Positions 1 through 10,795 of a stretch of 64,000 nucleotides of DNA are shown in pieces. Source of the DNA: Megaustenia siamemsis (Eukaryota; Mollusca; Gastropoda; Stylommatophora; Ariophantidae); assembly GCA_032433765.1 (NCBI GenBank), contig JAVIAB010000092.1, positions 67,403,666-67,467,665 on the forward strand, in the 5' to 3' direction. Positions within the stretch are counted from its first letter, which is position 1. Each line of letters opens with the position of its first letter. Made by a program: the position numbers and the translations under genes. Under the pieces are notes generated by a model. The model was not told where the DNA came from and searched no databases. It worked only from the letters and a program-made list of their open reading frames with translations.

Positions 1-463
1 AATAAAAATGAGAAAGAGAGTTCATCGGTGCTATATAGAACGAATTCTGACCTATGGAAGCGAATCATGGACAGTAGACAAACAAATGAAAAGACGATTA
101 GAGGCTACAGAAATGGGATTTCTCAGAAGAATGTTGAAAGTTCCCTGGACAGATAAAAAGACCAATGAGGAAGTTCTCAAAGAGGCCAACACAAAAAGGG
201 AGCTCTTAAAAACATCAGAAAGAAGCAATCAACATTTTTCGGGCACATCATCAGAAGAGGAAAGTTGGAATACTTAGTTACAACTGGTAAAATAAAAGGA
301 AAGAGAGATCGTGGAAGACAAAGAGAGAAAATACTGGATAGCTTGGTGTCATGGCATGGAAAACAGTCAACAACAGAACTGATACGATACACTGTAGATA
401 GAAGATTGTGGAGGGACATGATCGCCTACGCCAATCGGCAGGGTACATGATGATGATGATGAA
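1..463 (+). mobile_element. LINE-B 3' fragment (end of RT ORF, broken)
   Basis: This is the C-terminal end of a non-LTR retrotransposon polyprotein, running off the left edge. Residues such as LTYGSESWTVD, KQMKRRLEATEMGFLRRML and GKRDRGRQREKILDSL are seen, and the same segment recurs at 9.4-9.9 kb and 45.9-46.5 kb. Comparison with the 9.4-kb copy shows a one-base loss near 206-212, which throws the frame; the tail resumes in another frame from about 265. It ends at ANRQGT followed by a (TGA)n run, the usual 3' end of this family. It is inactive. Assignment to an exact LINE clade is not possible by eye. Confidence 0.9.
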
Positions 464-1365
464 TACCATATTCCCCATACGCCTAGTAAGAGGGAAAGAG
501 AACATTTACTTTATTTTTACTTTTTTATGGATTTCCATCCTACGTATTTCAATTAAATGTAAACGTGCGATATGTAGACGGACTCGATTGGTTAGGCGAG
601 TAAACACTGTAGTCGAATTTATTTCTGCACGTTGTAGAATATATATATATATATATATATCTAAACGGTCAAACTAAAAAATCAAGCACGATCTGCAACA
701 ACAAATAAACTGGCAAAATGAGAGCTTGGATCGTATTAATGAAGAATCACATTAGCACAAAAATATGGGGGGGGGGGGCGCTGGAATGAAAACGAATCAA
801 GGAATAAAAAAAAAATAATGGTTGCATATTAAAAGTCAATCAACCACAGTCAAAATCAATCAAATCAATCAGACACAAATTGTGGACTAACCAAAAAAAA
901 ATAAAAAGACAACAGAGAGCGTAAAAGGATCTTCTAATACACACACAAAAAAATCTCCATTTTAAAAAGAAAAAATAAATAAATAAATAAAATAAAATGT
1001 AACCTCTCAAAAACAGAAGTGAACATTCAAATCCAAAATAAAAAAATAAACCATCAAGTAATTGATCAGATTTTCTTCTCTGTTCATCGCTCAATTGAAT
1101 TGAGAATTCTGATTTTCTCTGACGAGGTCTGCTGCCTGTAACAGGATTTCACTTTCTGCCCTAACGTTTTTGACTTGATATGTGTGCACGCCATATTCTC
1201 GTTTTGAAGTCTGCACTTGAATTTTTTTCACTATGTTTTACCGTTATTTATTCTCCAAGTCACTGTGGCTCAGGTATTGTTAGTACTTATCTTGAAACTT
1301 GAGTGCACGGGCGGTGTTGCTATTTTGTTGTATTTAAAAAAAAATAGAAGAGAAACATATAGTAA
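464..1365. other. No gene seen; simple repeats only
   Basis: AT-rich DNA with a short (TA)n run near 638-660, a poly-G run near 766-778 and many A-runs. The short open frames here are low complexity and have no recognisable domain. Confidence 0.5.
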
Positions 1366-1377
1366 GGTAAGCTGGTA

Positions 1378-1641
1378 AAAAAAAAAAAAGTAAAGTACCC
1401 CCGTCACGCCAAGCGGCGTATAGGGAATATGGTGTTAATGACTATAAATTTTACAGACCTTCGGCACATGTTTTTTGGGGTAATGTGGTCGGTATTATGC
1501 CCGTGCCGCTTTACTTTCCCAGAAAAAAATCCGGAACCCATTAAAGGCTGGGTGAACCCGGAAGCCGTCGGTTGGGATCGAACCCTACCTCTTGTCCTTT
1601 GTAGCCCAGATCACTAATCACCGAGCTATCGCGGCTCCCAG
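1378..1641 (-). mobile_element. SINE-1 copy with target-site duplication
   Basis: tRNA-derived SINE read on the minus strand. The head carries an A-box-like TAGCTCGGTGATTAGTGA and a B-box-like GGTTCGATCCC. The body continues through CCGACGGCTTCC and ends in an A-rich tail, seen as T/A runs at 1378-1392. It is bounded by a 12-bp duplication GGTAAGCTGGTA at 1366-1377 and 1642-1653, direct evidence of retroposition. Near-identical copies lie at 32.3, 49.9 and 57.9 kb. Confidence 0.9.
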
Positions 1642-1778
1642 GGTAAGCTGGTACGTTTATGGAAAGTTGGTAATATCCATTCTCTGAGTTCGCTTTGTAT
1701 AGTTTGCATCACCATTGCCTTGCACGAATAGTGCTCTTTTTTCATAATTGTATTATTCTTCATAACTGACCAGGTAGT

Positions 1779-1860
1779 TTGTGTGTGTGTGTGTGTGTTG
1801 GAAAAGGGGGGGGGGGGGGTGAGAGGAGAAAGAGAGAGAGAGAGAAAGAGAGAGAAAGAA
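1779..1860. repeat. Compound microsatellite (GT)n-(G)n-(GA)n
   Basis: A TG run, then a poly-G run, then GA-rich sequence. Overlapping open frames on both strands are artefacts of the low complexity. Confidence 0.9.
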
Positions 1861-2620
1861 CCTACCTCCCCCCTCCGAAAAGAAATCTCATTTCCTTTTG
1901 GTAAGTCTATTTGCATCCTCATTTTTTCAGAATGGTGCAGTGTTAGGGTATTCATATTCTCAACGCTCTAGAAATTATGAGACCGCCGCACCAAAATATC
2001 TCTCCGATTACTTCCTTCGTTATTCTTGACAGATTTGAAAGCCGTTACAGTTGACAGCACAAATGCTAGCAGTACAGTTTTCATGAATATGATTTTTGTG
2101 CGGAATGGCCATTACTACTGCAGTTTTGAGAGCTTCGGATCCAGCTCTGTAATTACTTCAGAGTTTGCCTGTGGCTATGAGGGTTAGCTATTCCCCGTTT
2201 TTGAGTCACTTCTCTTTATCCATTATTGGTGATGTTTGTAGCACAACCGTCTGCAAAGCCGTGAGTGAGTCCACTGAATAATTAACGTGTATGTATTATT
2301 TAGGTACTTTGGTATCCAATGGAAGCCGTTTCCAGATTTTCGGTTTCCATGGAAATTAGCCATTTTTGCCTTTCGCGCCATCTCAATTAACTCCGGAATA
2401 AACATCATATCAATTGTTTCCCGACGATGTTGTAAGGACGCCATGTACGGAAATTAAATTAGTTTTCTCACAACGAGGCTCCTTTTTGTTTTATAGCAGA
2501 CGCCAAACCATCGGTGTCGATTATTACTTGTTTTTTTTTTAATTTTCCAGCTACATACTATGGTTTCATCACATTTTCTACCAAAATAAGGTAAGATTAA
2601 GTTAAATTAAATGGATAGTT
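1861..2620. other. No recognisable gene
   Basis: Mixed-composition DNA. A 73-residue minus-strand open frame (2223-2444) starts with ATG but shows no known domain, no splice context I can defend and no repeat in this window, so it is not annotated as a gene. Confidence 0.4.
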
Positions 2621-2624
2621 AGAT

Positions 2625-3140
2625 TTAGCGTCTATTTTTACATAAGTGTGTGAAATTTTAAAGTGATCCGTGTTAGGATAATGCGAAAATCACGAAAATT
2701 CATGAATATGCTTGCTCCATCGGCAAGCGTGGGCGATCGGCGACTATTTCCGCTGTTGACCTTTAAAGTGAAAGCAGACTAAAATACTGCACCGATTGAA
2801 AGGAAATAATAAGACAACCTGATTGTAAAACCAATTTTACATATTTGTGAGAAATTTTAAATTGATCTGTCAGCGCTATTTGAAATTATTGGCATTTGAA
2901 CGACCACACCATTATATTATAAAATTTCCCCATTGATACGCATGGGCGATTTAGCGACTATTTCCACTCAGGTCCACTGTCGACCTTTAAGTCAAAGCAG
3001 ACTAAAATACTGCACCGATTGAAAGGAAATAATAAGACAACCTGATTGTAAAACCAATTTTACATATTTGTGGGAAATTTTAAATTGATCTGTCAGCGCT
3101 ATTTGAAATTATTGGCATTTGAACGACCACACCATTACCC
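2625..3140 (+). repeat. 223-bp direct tandem duplication with an older third unit
   Basis: The block containing AAAGCAGACTAAAATACTGC occurs at 2771 and again at 2994, an offset of 223 bp. Over about 143 bp (2771-2913 versus 2994-3136) I see a single mismatch, whereas the beginning of the unit is more diverged. A weaker match around 2630-2665 (TTTTTACATAAGTGTGTGAA) looks like an older unit. It is noncoding. The identity of the last pair suggests recent duplication or gene conversion. Confidence 0.85.
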
Positions 3141-3800
3141 CGAAATTTCCGGTTTTCCCCCATGTTTGTTACTTGGTCTCTTCAACCATCATCATGTGCC
3201 TCTAACTCACTCAACTGTATAACTAGTTATAGCAAATTTAAAATGTAGTATTTCCAGTTGCCTAATATTAATAAATATTCCCAATTATTGCATTGAAGCA
3301 CAATACATTAATCATTAATTATGATTAATATAATAATTATATATATAATAGAATAATAATTCATTAATCATTTAATATTATATAATTATTATGTTTTTAA
3401 TGTATCAAAATAAAATGTATGGTTTATATTATTATAATAAGATATGAAGATTAAGAAGGATGAGAATGAATGACCATGATTAAATGTGCAATTAAATTTA
3501 AATAATTATAAAACGGTGAATAATTTTTTTTTCCTAGAATTGGAGTCAATCTAACAGTGCCTGCCACCAGGGTTGACAGATGGAAATTTTGATATAAGCC
3601 CAAAAAACTGTGCTAAAAAAGCCAAACATTTTTGACATAATCACATCATATTTAATGCTCCAAATCCAGTTTAATACAAGGAACAAATAATTTTAAGGAA
3701 CTGCTAATATTCCTGTTAACAATTTTACTTCAAAATCAACTTGATCAACATTTTTTAAATGTCCGTTTGCATGATATAGTCTGCTTTGAAGACTTGTAAA
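3141..3800. other. AT-rich noncoding DNA
   Basis: Very AT-rich with short palindromic TAAT runs at about 3300-3420. No frame of interest is seen. Confidence 0.5.
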
Positions 3801-3806
3801 TGTAGT

Positions 3807-4093
3807 TCATGATAGGGGTGGATCAGCTTTAGTTTGTTGAAAAAGGCTGTTCATCATTTCAAACTCCTGGACTACGGGTGTTGCAAACACAAAGAACAAG
3901 TAATTGTTGTAATCTAGCACCATTTCTTTCAACAATCTTGCTTTAAACTTTGTGTCTAATTTTGAGTGAGCTGGTTCAGCATTAATAAAGTAAGCACTCA
4001 GCTCTTTCCAGTTCATCAAAATATTAAACATAACTTTTCCACGCACAAGCGACCGAGTAGAGGAAGGCTTTTCAAATGGAAGCGGGGCAGTTC
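3807..4093 (-). pseudogene. Fragment of a transposase-like/uncharacterised protein (C-terminal piece, inverted)
   Basis: The minus-strand open frame reads through NILMNWKELSAYF, KARLLKEMVLDYNNYLFF and TPVVQEFEMMNSLFQQTKADP. The frame opens after a stop at about 4094 and closes at 3807. From memory of related animal proteins, this is the segment that follows a GNR-HVLFH segment in a family that may be transposon-derived (hAT-like is possible but unproven). The preceding segment lies right next to it at 4133-4669 but on the opposite strand, so this looks like one gene broken by an inversion. It is not a functional gene as it stands. Confidence 0.5.
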
Positions 4094-4132
4094 AGCTTGT
4101 TTAATAAGCTGTAGGTGTATTCATGACTTTAA

Positions 4133-4669
4133 ACACTTCTCTGTAGGCTTCTCGTTGTAAGTCACTGTGTTGTTCGGAGACTTGAAGAGAGGTACAATCT
4201 TAGCATTTATGATCTGAAATGTCATGTCCACCCTCTGGATGGTCTGGCAAGTGCAGCCAGGCTCACGCTTGCAAGATTGGACAGTGAGTGGAAGGGTACA
4301 ACTTCGACCCCAACAGACTGTGTGGTTTCAAACGTGATCCACAATCTTTCAAAACTAAGGTACAAACAAGGTTCTGGGGATCCACAGGGATTACAAACAT
4401 TCCTGCGGGGTAAGAACCTGAAATCTGGCACCATCCTCAGGTATATGGGGAACAGAATTCATGTTCTGTTCCATATGGCAGCAACTGTTTACTGTTTAAG
4501 AAGCACCTTCCTGGAATTCTTAAAAGAAAGGAACAGTTTTTTGAAAGAAGCTATCCATAAGCAGCTGATGGATGGTGACACCCAGATTCAGCTTCAAGCC
4601 CTGGGTATGTTTTCCAAGTTCCTGACTGGACTCTGGATGGAAGTTATTTATATTCTTGTAATTCATTGA
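4133..4669 (+). pseudogene. Fragment of a transposase-like/uncharacterised protein (middle piece)
   Basis: The frame is open for about 178 codons from the stop near 4131 to 4669, with no convincing initiator. Conserved-looking blocks are KCHVHPLDGLASAARLTLA, SKLRYKQGSGDP, RYMGNRIHVLFHMAATVY and LQALGMFSKFLTGLWM. The family name is uncertain: I recognise the pattern from widespread animal proteins that behave like domesticated or relic transposases, but cannot name it. The piece at 3807-4093 on the other strand looks like its continuation. Loss of start and end plus the inversion indicate a pseudogene. Confidence 0.5.
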
Positions 4670-4800
4670 AACATGCAAGAGTCCAAGTTAGTTAAAGACC
4701 AGAAATGCTGGCTTTGAGTGCGTTAGTAAGTGAAAATATATAGATTTAATTAGACGGAATGCGACAGAGTCATACAATGTTAGCTATTTAGTTAAAACTC

Positions 4801-5275
4801 ATCATCATCAAGTACCGGGCCTACTGCCGTAGGTGATCATGTCTCTCCACAACTTTCGACCTTGGTAGCTATTTATCATTTCTGTTGTTGACCTTCTGCC
4901 AAGCCATTCTCTTAAGCTGTCTGTTATTTTTTTCTCTTTGCTTCCCTCTATCTCTTCGTCCCTCAATGTTTCCAGTTGTTACAATATATTCCAGTTGTTC
5001 TCTTGTCATTACATGACCTAAAAATGATGATTGTTTCTTCTTAATAATGGAAATTAGCTCTCTTTTTGCTTTGACATCTTTCAGAACATTTTCATTACTC
5101 TTCTTCACTGTCCATGGTATTCTCAACATTCTTCAGCAAAGCCACATTTCTACAGACTCCAGTGATTTTCTTGTCTGTTGTCCTATTGCCCAGTGTTCAC
5201 ATCCATATGTTAAGACTGGCTCTACCTAACATTTAATAATTCTGTTTCTTTTCGTGTTTCTATTGTCAAAAATGG
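4801..5275 (-). mobile_element. LINE-A 3' fragment
   Basis: Minus-strand C-terminal end of the LINE-A ORF: RMLRIPWTVKKSNENVLKDV, KQSSFLGHVM, LEYIVTTGNIEGRRDRGKQR. The upstream part reaches back to a degraded YGCE motif near 5210. The 3' end is at the CATCATCATCA run at 4801, the reverse of the (TGA)n tail. It has stops and a frameshift after GKQREK. It matches the copies at 13.85-15.1 kb and 47.7-49.4 kb. Confidence 0.85.
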
Positions 5276-5770
5276 TATGTATGTTTAGTGTCTGTTATTA
5301 TCCCATGTAAATGGTTTTTCATAATACATATTAGCATTAGACATACATTGTTCATTACATGTTGACAATAACATTAGTAAAAAGTTCAGTCTTTTAGTTA
5401 GTTGACAGATAATCCTTGTTATTCACCAGACAACATCATTAGTGGTCAGGTTTTTTAAGTTAACAAAATTGTGTTTATTTTGCTTCTTTTTTTTTTACAA
5501 AAAAAATTTCAGAAGTATAACTATTGCATCTATGCAGCTTTAAATTTGAATTAAAATAATGATGTTAAAATTCCCCAGTTTATCGCTCAGCTCACAAGAT
5601 TGTTAAGATCTTTTGTTTCTTTTTTTGAATTATGCAAACCGCAAAAGCGTATATCTATTAGCCTATATCTTTTCTACTATGTTTTTATGTGAAAAATATT
5701 AATTAAAGATTGCAAACGTTCAAAAACGCTTTTAAAATGCCCTTTGCATGCTCCTTTGTGTACAGTGTTT
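5276..5770. other. AT-rich noncoding DNA
   Basis: Nothing recognisable; long T and A runs near 5490-5510. Confidence 0.5.
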
Positions 5771-6030
5771 ATCTTCTTCTTCTTCTACCTTTTTAGCTCC
5801 CAGTGGAGCATAGGTCTTCAACAAACACTTTCCAAGTCGTTATGTTTTTTTGCCATTCTTTTAAGATCATTCCATGTCTTCCCCATTATCTTCATCTCTA
5901 ACTCTATCTGTCTTCTCCAAGAATTACTTGGTCTTCCTCTTTGTCTCTTCCCCTGAGGATTCCAAAAAAGGGCCTGTTCCGTAATACTCTCAGTAGTGTG
6001 TGTCCTATCCAGTGCCATCGAAAGCGACAG
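5771..6030 (-). mobile_element. LINE-C 3' fragment with (GAA)n tail
   Basis: The minus strand reads a degraded RWHWIGHTL, then ESITEQALFWNPQGKRQRGR, RPSNSWRRQIELEMKIMGKT and WNDLKRMAKKHNDLE, then a noncoding stretch ending in a GAAGAAGAAG tail (plus strand 5773-5787). This equals the tail of the long LINE-C at 28.4-31.8 kb. It is a 5'-truncated dead copy. Confidence 0.85.
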
Positions 6031-6389
6031 TTGCTGGAGCCTGCAGTATTATTTTTCTGTTTTCAATAAATGTCATTTTTAAAATGCCCTTTGTATGTTC
6101 CTATAATGGTGCATATTGTGGATTTTGATAAATAACATCAAACAATGGTTATTTAATAAAATTTTGATGTTTTTCCCCAAATGTGATTTTTTTTTCTTTG
6201 TTTGCACGTTTGTTTTGTTTAGCTTCGTTTGTTTGTTTGTGAAGTCTGTTTAAAGTTTAAATAAACAATGATAAATAGCTATTGATGTGTCTAATTCACT
6301 GATACCTTATTGGTTTATTTTTATATTGTAAAAACATATTTTTTTAAATGAATAAAAAAAAATTAATAATAAATTATACTTCTTATACA

Positions 6390-6684
6390 TTTATAAAGTC
6401 TTACACTTGGTATCTAGGTCAATTGAAAAAAAAATGTTTATGACGTCATCACAATATGTGCTACTGTCAATGAAATTTGTTGAATAAGTTTATTGCTACT
6501 AATGTGGAGATGCTCCACGATCTGGTATGCTGTGAATGATGAAATATGTTTAGATATCCAAGACAGAATCCTTAGTCCAGACAATTAAAACTGTCGCAAC
6601 AAGTGAACTTACCATTGCACATATGTGACGTCATAAACATTTTTTCAATTGACCTAGATACCAAGTGTAGTGAGACTTTATAAA
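6390..6684. mobile_element. MITE-like element with ~70-bp terminal inverted repeats
   Basis: The left arm (6390-6461) begins TTTATAAAGTCTTACACTTG and runs through GGTCAATTGA, a poly-A run and TTTATGACGTCA. The right arm (6617-6684) is its reverse complement with a few differences: GTGACGTCATAAAC, TCAATTGACCTAGATACC, AGACTTTATAAA. The interior of about 155 bp is noncoding. Size and structure suit a nonautonomous DNA transposon. The target duplication is unclear because the flanks are AT-rich. Confidence 0.8.
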
Positions 6685-7480
6685 CACCTATATATAAAAT
6701 AACAATAATGATGTGACTTTTTTAGCAGAACATTAGTATTATTTTTATGTGAATTGAATCATAGAAATTATAATTATTCTTACATAAATTGCAGAGAATG
6801 ACTGTTAACTTTGACGTCAATTCGTATTAATATCAGTTACTTTGATATATATATAAATTTAAATGACTTATTTTTAACGCAAATCAAATAAAAAGTATTA
6901 TTTTTTTTTTATACCAAATATAATATAGTGATTATTTTGAAAATGTACACCAAATATAATGATAATATTTTCAATTTAATTTTAAAAAATTTGGCTTTTT
7001 TAAAATTTGGCTTTTTTAAAATTTGACTTTTTTTTGCATGCCAAATCTGGCGCTATGGTTTTTTCTTCTTTGTATCATCATTTGAGTAATTATTCACTTT
7101 AAAAAATCATAACTTTTTTCCTAATTGTCGTAGAAATATGATTCAGGTATCATTGTTTCACTCATGTCGCGGGCTATTTAGCTATACTGGTTTCAATTAT
7201 TAGAAATTATTTTGGAAAAAAAGTCAAAGTGCCTATATTATTTGTGATAAGTATGAGTTCTCCATTATCTTTGTGTGTATTTTTTTTCGGTCAGATTTAA
7301 AAACGTTTATGGCGAAGGAGATACGGCGCTGACTGGGGTTGTGATTTAGCTTGTGACAGTACTGCTTCCTGTTACAGGTTCTCTGATCAGAATACAACAA
7401 GTGTTACTTACATTGCATTGAGTCAACGTCCGGCACAGCTAATTGTACTTTGGTGTCCTTCGTTGTGGAGCGCCTTGTAT
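6685..7480. other. AT-rich noncoding DNA
   Basis: Contains three short tandem copies of a TTTTTTAAAATTTGGCT-like sequence near 6983-7033. No gene is visible. Confidence 0.5.
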
Positions 7481-7484
7481 TTCT

Positions 7485-8112
7485 CTACTTGCAAAATCAT
7501 CTGACAGTGGCTAGTCTTGTATTCTCTTTTTCCTGCATTACTTGGCAGTGACCAGTCTTGTATTTCTCTGCTTCCTGCATTACTTGACAATGACAAGTCT
7601 TGTATTCTTATTTTCCTACTTCCTGCATTACTTGACAATGACTAGTCTTGTATTTTTCTACTTCCTGCATTACTTGACAATGACTAGTCTTGTATTTTTC
7701 TACTTCCTGCATTACTTGACAATGACTAGTCTTGTATTTTTCTACTTCCTGCATTACTTGACAATGACTAGTCGTGTATTCTCTTCTTCCTGCATTACTT
7801 GGCAGAGACTAGTCTTCTATTTCTCTACAATTGCATTACTCGACAGCGACTAACCTTCTATTTCACTACATCATCATTACTTGGCACCGACTACACTAAT
7901 TTTCTATTTCTCAATTGTTGCATCACTTGGCACCGACTAATCTTCTATTTCTCAACTGTTACATCACTTGGCACCGACTAATCTTCTATTTCTCAACTAT
8001 TACATCACTTGGCAGCGACTAATATTAGTATATTATTAAAATTGACTAGTCTTATATTTCTCTAAAGTAACATTACTTGACAGTGGCTAGTCATTTATTT
8101 CTCTGCTTAGTT
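7485..8112 (+). repeat. 42-bp minisatellite (~14 units)
   Basis: The unit contains CTTGACAATGACTAGTCTTG followed by TATTTTTCTACTTCCTGC and ATTA, about 42 bp. Central units (7625-7790) are almost identical; units beyond 7800 are diverged and drift to about 41 bp (GGCACCGACTAATCTTC). Because 42 is divisible by three, a spurious frame repeating FLHYLTMTSLVFFY stays open. It is not considered coding. Confidence 0.9.
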
Positions 8113-8151
8113 ACTAGTTAATTTTTTCTCCTTTAAAAATTATTTAATAGC

Positions 8152-9912
8152 GGCTAGTGCTAATTTCGAGACAGAGAACGAACTACAATAAATGATGGAC
8201 ATAACAGTAAAAGAAAGCAACAAGAAAGGTCTCAGTCTGAATAGTAAGAAAACAGAAGTAATGGTTATATCGAAGAAACAATCATCACCATCATGCAACA
8301 TAAAAATAAACGAGACAAATCTGAAACAAGTGCAACGTTTCAAATACTTGGGCACAATAATAACATCAGATAAGTCAAAATGATGATATGCTTGATACAT
8401 CTGTGTCGCTGGGGCGAGGTCGTAGGTCGACAACAGTCCGTTTTTTGACGAATCAAGTGTTGTGAGTGAGACATTCCTCCGTCTAGACTAGATCTGTGCT
8501 TTACGTCACATTGGTGCTGTTCAAGACCGTTATTGGGATTCTTTGACGCAAGTTATTTCCACGTTACACATTAATGTAAACTACTTCGTCAGTCGCAGTT
8601 TTGTCTCTTTAGGGAAGTTGCTTCGTGTTTTGTTCGTCGTAGACTGTTTACACTTGAGTAATCAGACATAAGTCTAAAGGTATCGAGATTATGAGTTTGG
8701 CGACATTGTGTCCTACGTCATCGTATTGGTTCCCTAAACCGGCCGTGCGCAAATCTTACGGTCTGCTGTTTGATGTGCAACAAGAATAAATTGACGACTG
8801 ACTGTGTGTCTATATGTTCGGAATTGGAGTCATCAACGATGGCCTAACATCATCAAGTGCTACGATGATCATCATTTTCAAGAGGACGTGACTTACCGGT
8901 ATATGGGGATAGGCGGCGGGAACAAATGAAGGCTATGCATGAAATGTGTTCCTTGTTGCAGTTTCCTCATATTACAAGTCGCATGTCTGTGTTAGTCACC
9001 TCTAGTGACTCGGGCAGATGGTGCTCGTAAACCTGGAAAGGCCGACCATCTAAGGGCAGAATCCCCTGACAGAAAAGATCAACTGCTGCCTTGCAGGAAG
9101 ATTGGGGACAATCAAAGGCTAAGGAAAGCAAACCTGAAAAAATGCTGGCTGAAATCGGATGCACTGGGCCACTGGCGCAGAACACAGTGCAACGTATTAA
9201 CGGGTGTTCAGTCAGAGTGGATCTGACAGACTCTAATTGTGATGTTCTGTCTGTGGGGGCGATCAACACACTTAGCCTGACAGCTGACTTCATATGAGAG
9301 TCTGGAATCCTTACTCTGATTGAGTCCTGAACGCAGAGAGAGAGAGAGAGAGAGATAACATCAGATGGAAGATGCACCACAGAAATAAAAAGCAGAATAG
9401 CTCAGGCAAAAATAGGATTTCAGAAAATGAAAAATATCTTATGCAACAAATGTATGTCAATGAAAATGAGAAAGAGAGTTCATCGGTGCTATATAGAACC
9501 AATCATGACCTACGGAAGCGAACCATAGACAGTAGACAAATGAAAAGACGATTAGAGGCCACAGAGATGGGATTTCTCAGAAGGATGTTGAAAATTCCCT
9601 GGACAGATAAAAAGACCAATGAGGAAAATCTCAAAGAGGCCAACACAAAAAGGGAGCTCTTAAAACACATCATAAAGAAGCAATCAACATTTTTCGGGCA
9701 CATCATGAGAAGAGGAAAGTTGGAATACTTGGTTACAACTGGCAAAATAAAAGAAAAGAGAGATCGCGGACGACAAAGAGAGAAAATACTGGATAGCTTG
9801 GTGTCATGGCATGGAAAACAGTCAACAACAGAACTGATACGATGCACTGTAGATATAAGATTGTGGAGGGACATAATCGCCTACGCCAACCGGTATGGCA
9901 CATGATGATGAG
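8152..9912 (+). mobile_element. LINE-B copy, split by a MiniRetro insertion
   Basis: The left part (8152-8371) encodes the end of the RT palm and the region after it: KGLSLNSKKTEVMVISKK and QRFKYLGTIITSD. The right part (9355-9912) continues with a degraded cysteine-free stretch, RRLEATEMGFLRRMLKIPWT, FFGHIMRRGKLEYLVTTGK, KRDRGRQREKILDSL and ends at a TGATGATGA tail. The two halves join precisely across the duplicated ATAACATCAGAT at 8360-8371 and 9355-9366. It is 5'-truncated before the YADD motif and carries frameshifts, so it is inactive. Confidence 0.9.
8372..9354 (+). mobile_element. MiniRetro copy 1 (983 bp) with (GA)n tail
   Basis: Inserted into LINE-B and bounded by a 12-bp target duplication. 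The 5' part (8372-8975) is not seen in the other two body copies, but 8861-8975 matches the reverse strand of 32.13-32.26 kb. The 3' part (8983-9330) matches 10.44-10.80 kb (minus) and 33.53-33.88 kb (plus): GTGACTCGGGCAGATGGTGC, GGCTGAAATCGGATGCACTG and TGATTGAGTCCTGA precede the GA tail. Only one unit of the 36-bp minisatellite is present (about 8977-9000). No convincing protein is encoded. I do not recognise the family; it behaves as a retroposon. Confidence 0.8.
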
Positions 9913-10440
9913 TGCTAATTTCAGATTACAAAAATGTGTAAAACTTATAATTTATTTAAAGCGACATGCTAATAGACTGACTATCTAGCTAGACCTATAT
10001 ATATATGCAATGCTCCTAAACTCTTCAACAAGCGATGTTCAATCATTCCTCTTAAGACAATCATACGATTACGAACAGCTGATTATAACGGCATAATATT
10101 TATAAGAGTTGAACTAAAAGTAACAAATACAGAGATTAATGTGCTAAGTAGACAACTTAATTCACATGCGGCGACAATCACTGCTATGTGTTTATCACTC
10201 AGAAACTAGAAGAACAAAACATAAACTATAACGAAGTCAGGCAGATTCTTTCTTTTGTAGTAAAATCATATTTAATGTAAAAAAAAGATAAGAAATGGCC
10301 GCTTCTAATGAAATCTAAAAGGAATACAGTGTCAGTGCCCACATTTTTATTAACCATCATGACACTTTCAGGCAACGTAGACAGCTTACGTTCGGCAGTC
10401 CACCACCATAGAATAAGTATCAAGTACCCATTCTCTATCC
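9913..10440. other. No gene seen
   Basis: AT-rich unique-looking DNA between LINE-B and the MiniRetro body; no domain in any frame. Confidence 0.5.
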
Positions 10441-10795
10441 CTTTCTTCGATCAGGACTCAATCAGAGTAGGATTCCACACTCTCACATGAAGTCAGCTGT
10501 TAGGTTAAGTGTGTTGATCGCCCCCACAGACAGAACATCACAATTAGAGTCTGCCAGATCCACTCTGATTGAACACCCGTTAAAACGTTGCACTGTGTTC
10601 TGCGCCAGTGGCCCAGTGCATCCGATTCCAGCCAGCATTTTATTCAGGTTTGCACTCCATAGCCTTTGATTGTCCCCATTCTTCCTGCAAGGCAGCAGAT
10701 GAATCTTTTCTGTAGGGGGGATTCTGCCCTTAGATGGTCTGCCCTCCCTTGTTTACGAGCACCATCTGCCCGAGTCACTAGAGGTGACTAACACA
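10441..10795 (-). mobile_element. MiniRetro copy 2, conserved body
   Basis: Reverse-strand copy of the MiniRetro 3' body, from GATCAGGACTCAATCAGAG (the end of the element) to GAGTCACTAGAGGTGACTAA. It is continuous with the minisatellite that follows. The (GA)n tail is decayed here, and no target duplication was found. Short frames in it are not genes. Confidence 0.85.

Noticed and set aside
2223..2444. 73-codon minus-strand frame starting MASLQHRRETIDMMF
   Set aside because: No recognised domain, no supporting splice signals, no second copy; left as unproven.
7542..7853. 103-codon repetitive frame with FLHYLTMTSLVF units
   Set aside because: Explained by a 42-bp tandem repeat; no start context, no domain.
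8372..8860. Possible LTR in the 5' part of MiniRetro copy 1
   Set aside because: Only one copy, no second LTR, no clear primer-binding site or polypurine tract, and the element ends in (GA)n with a 12-bp duplication, unlike an LTR element.
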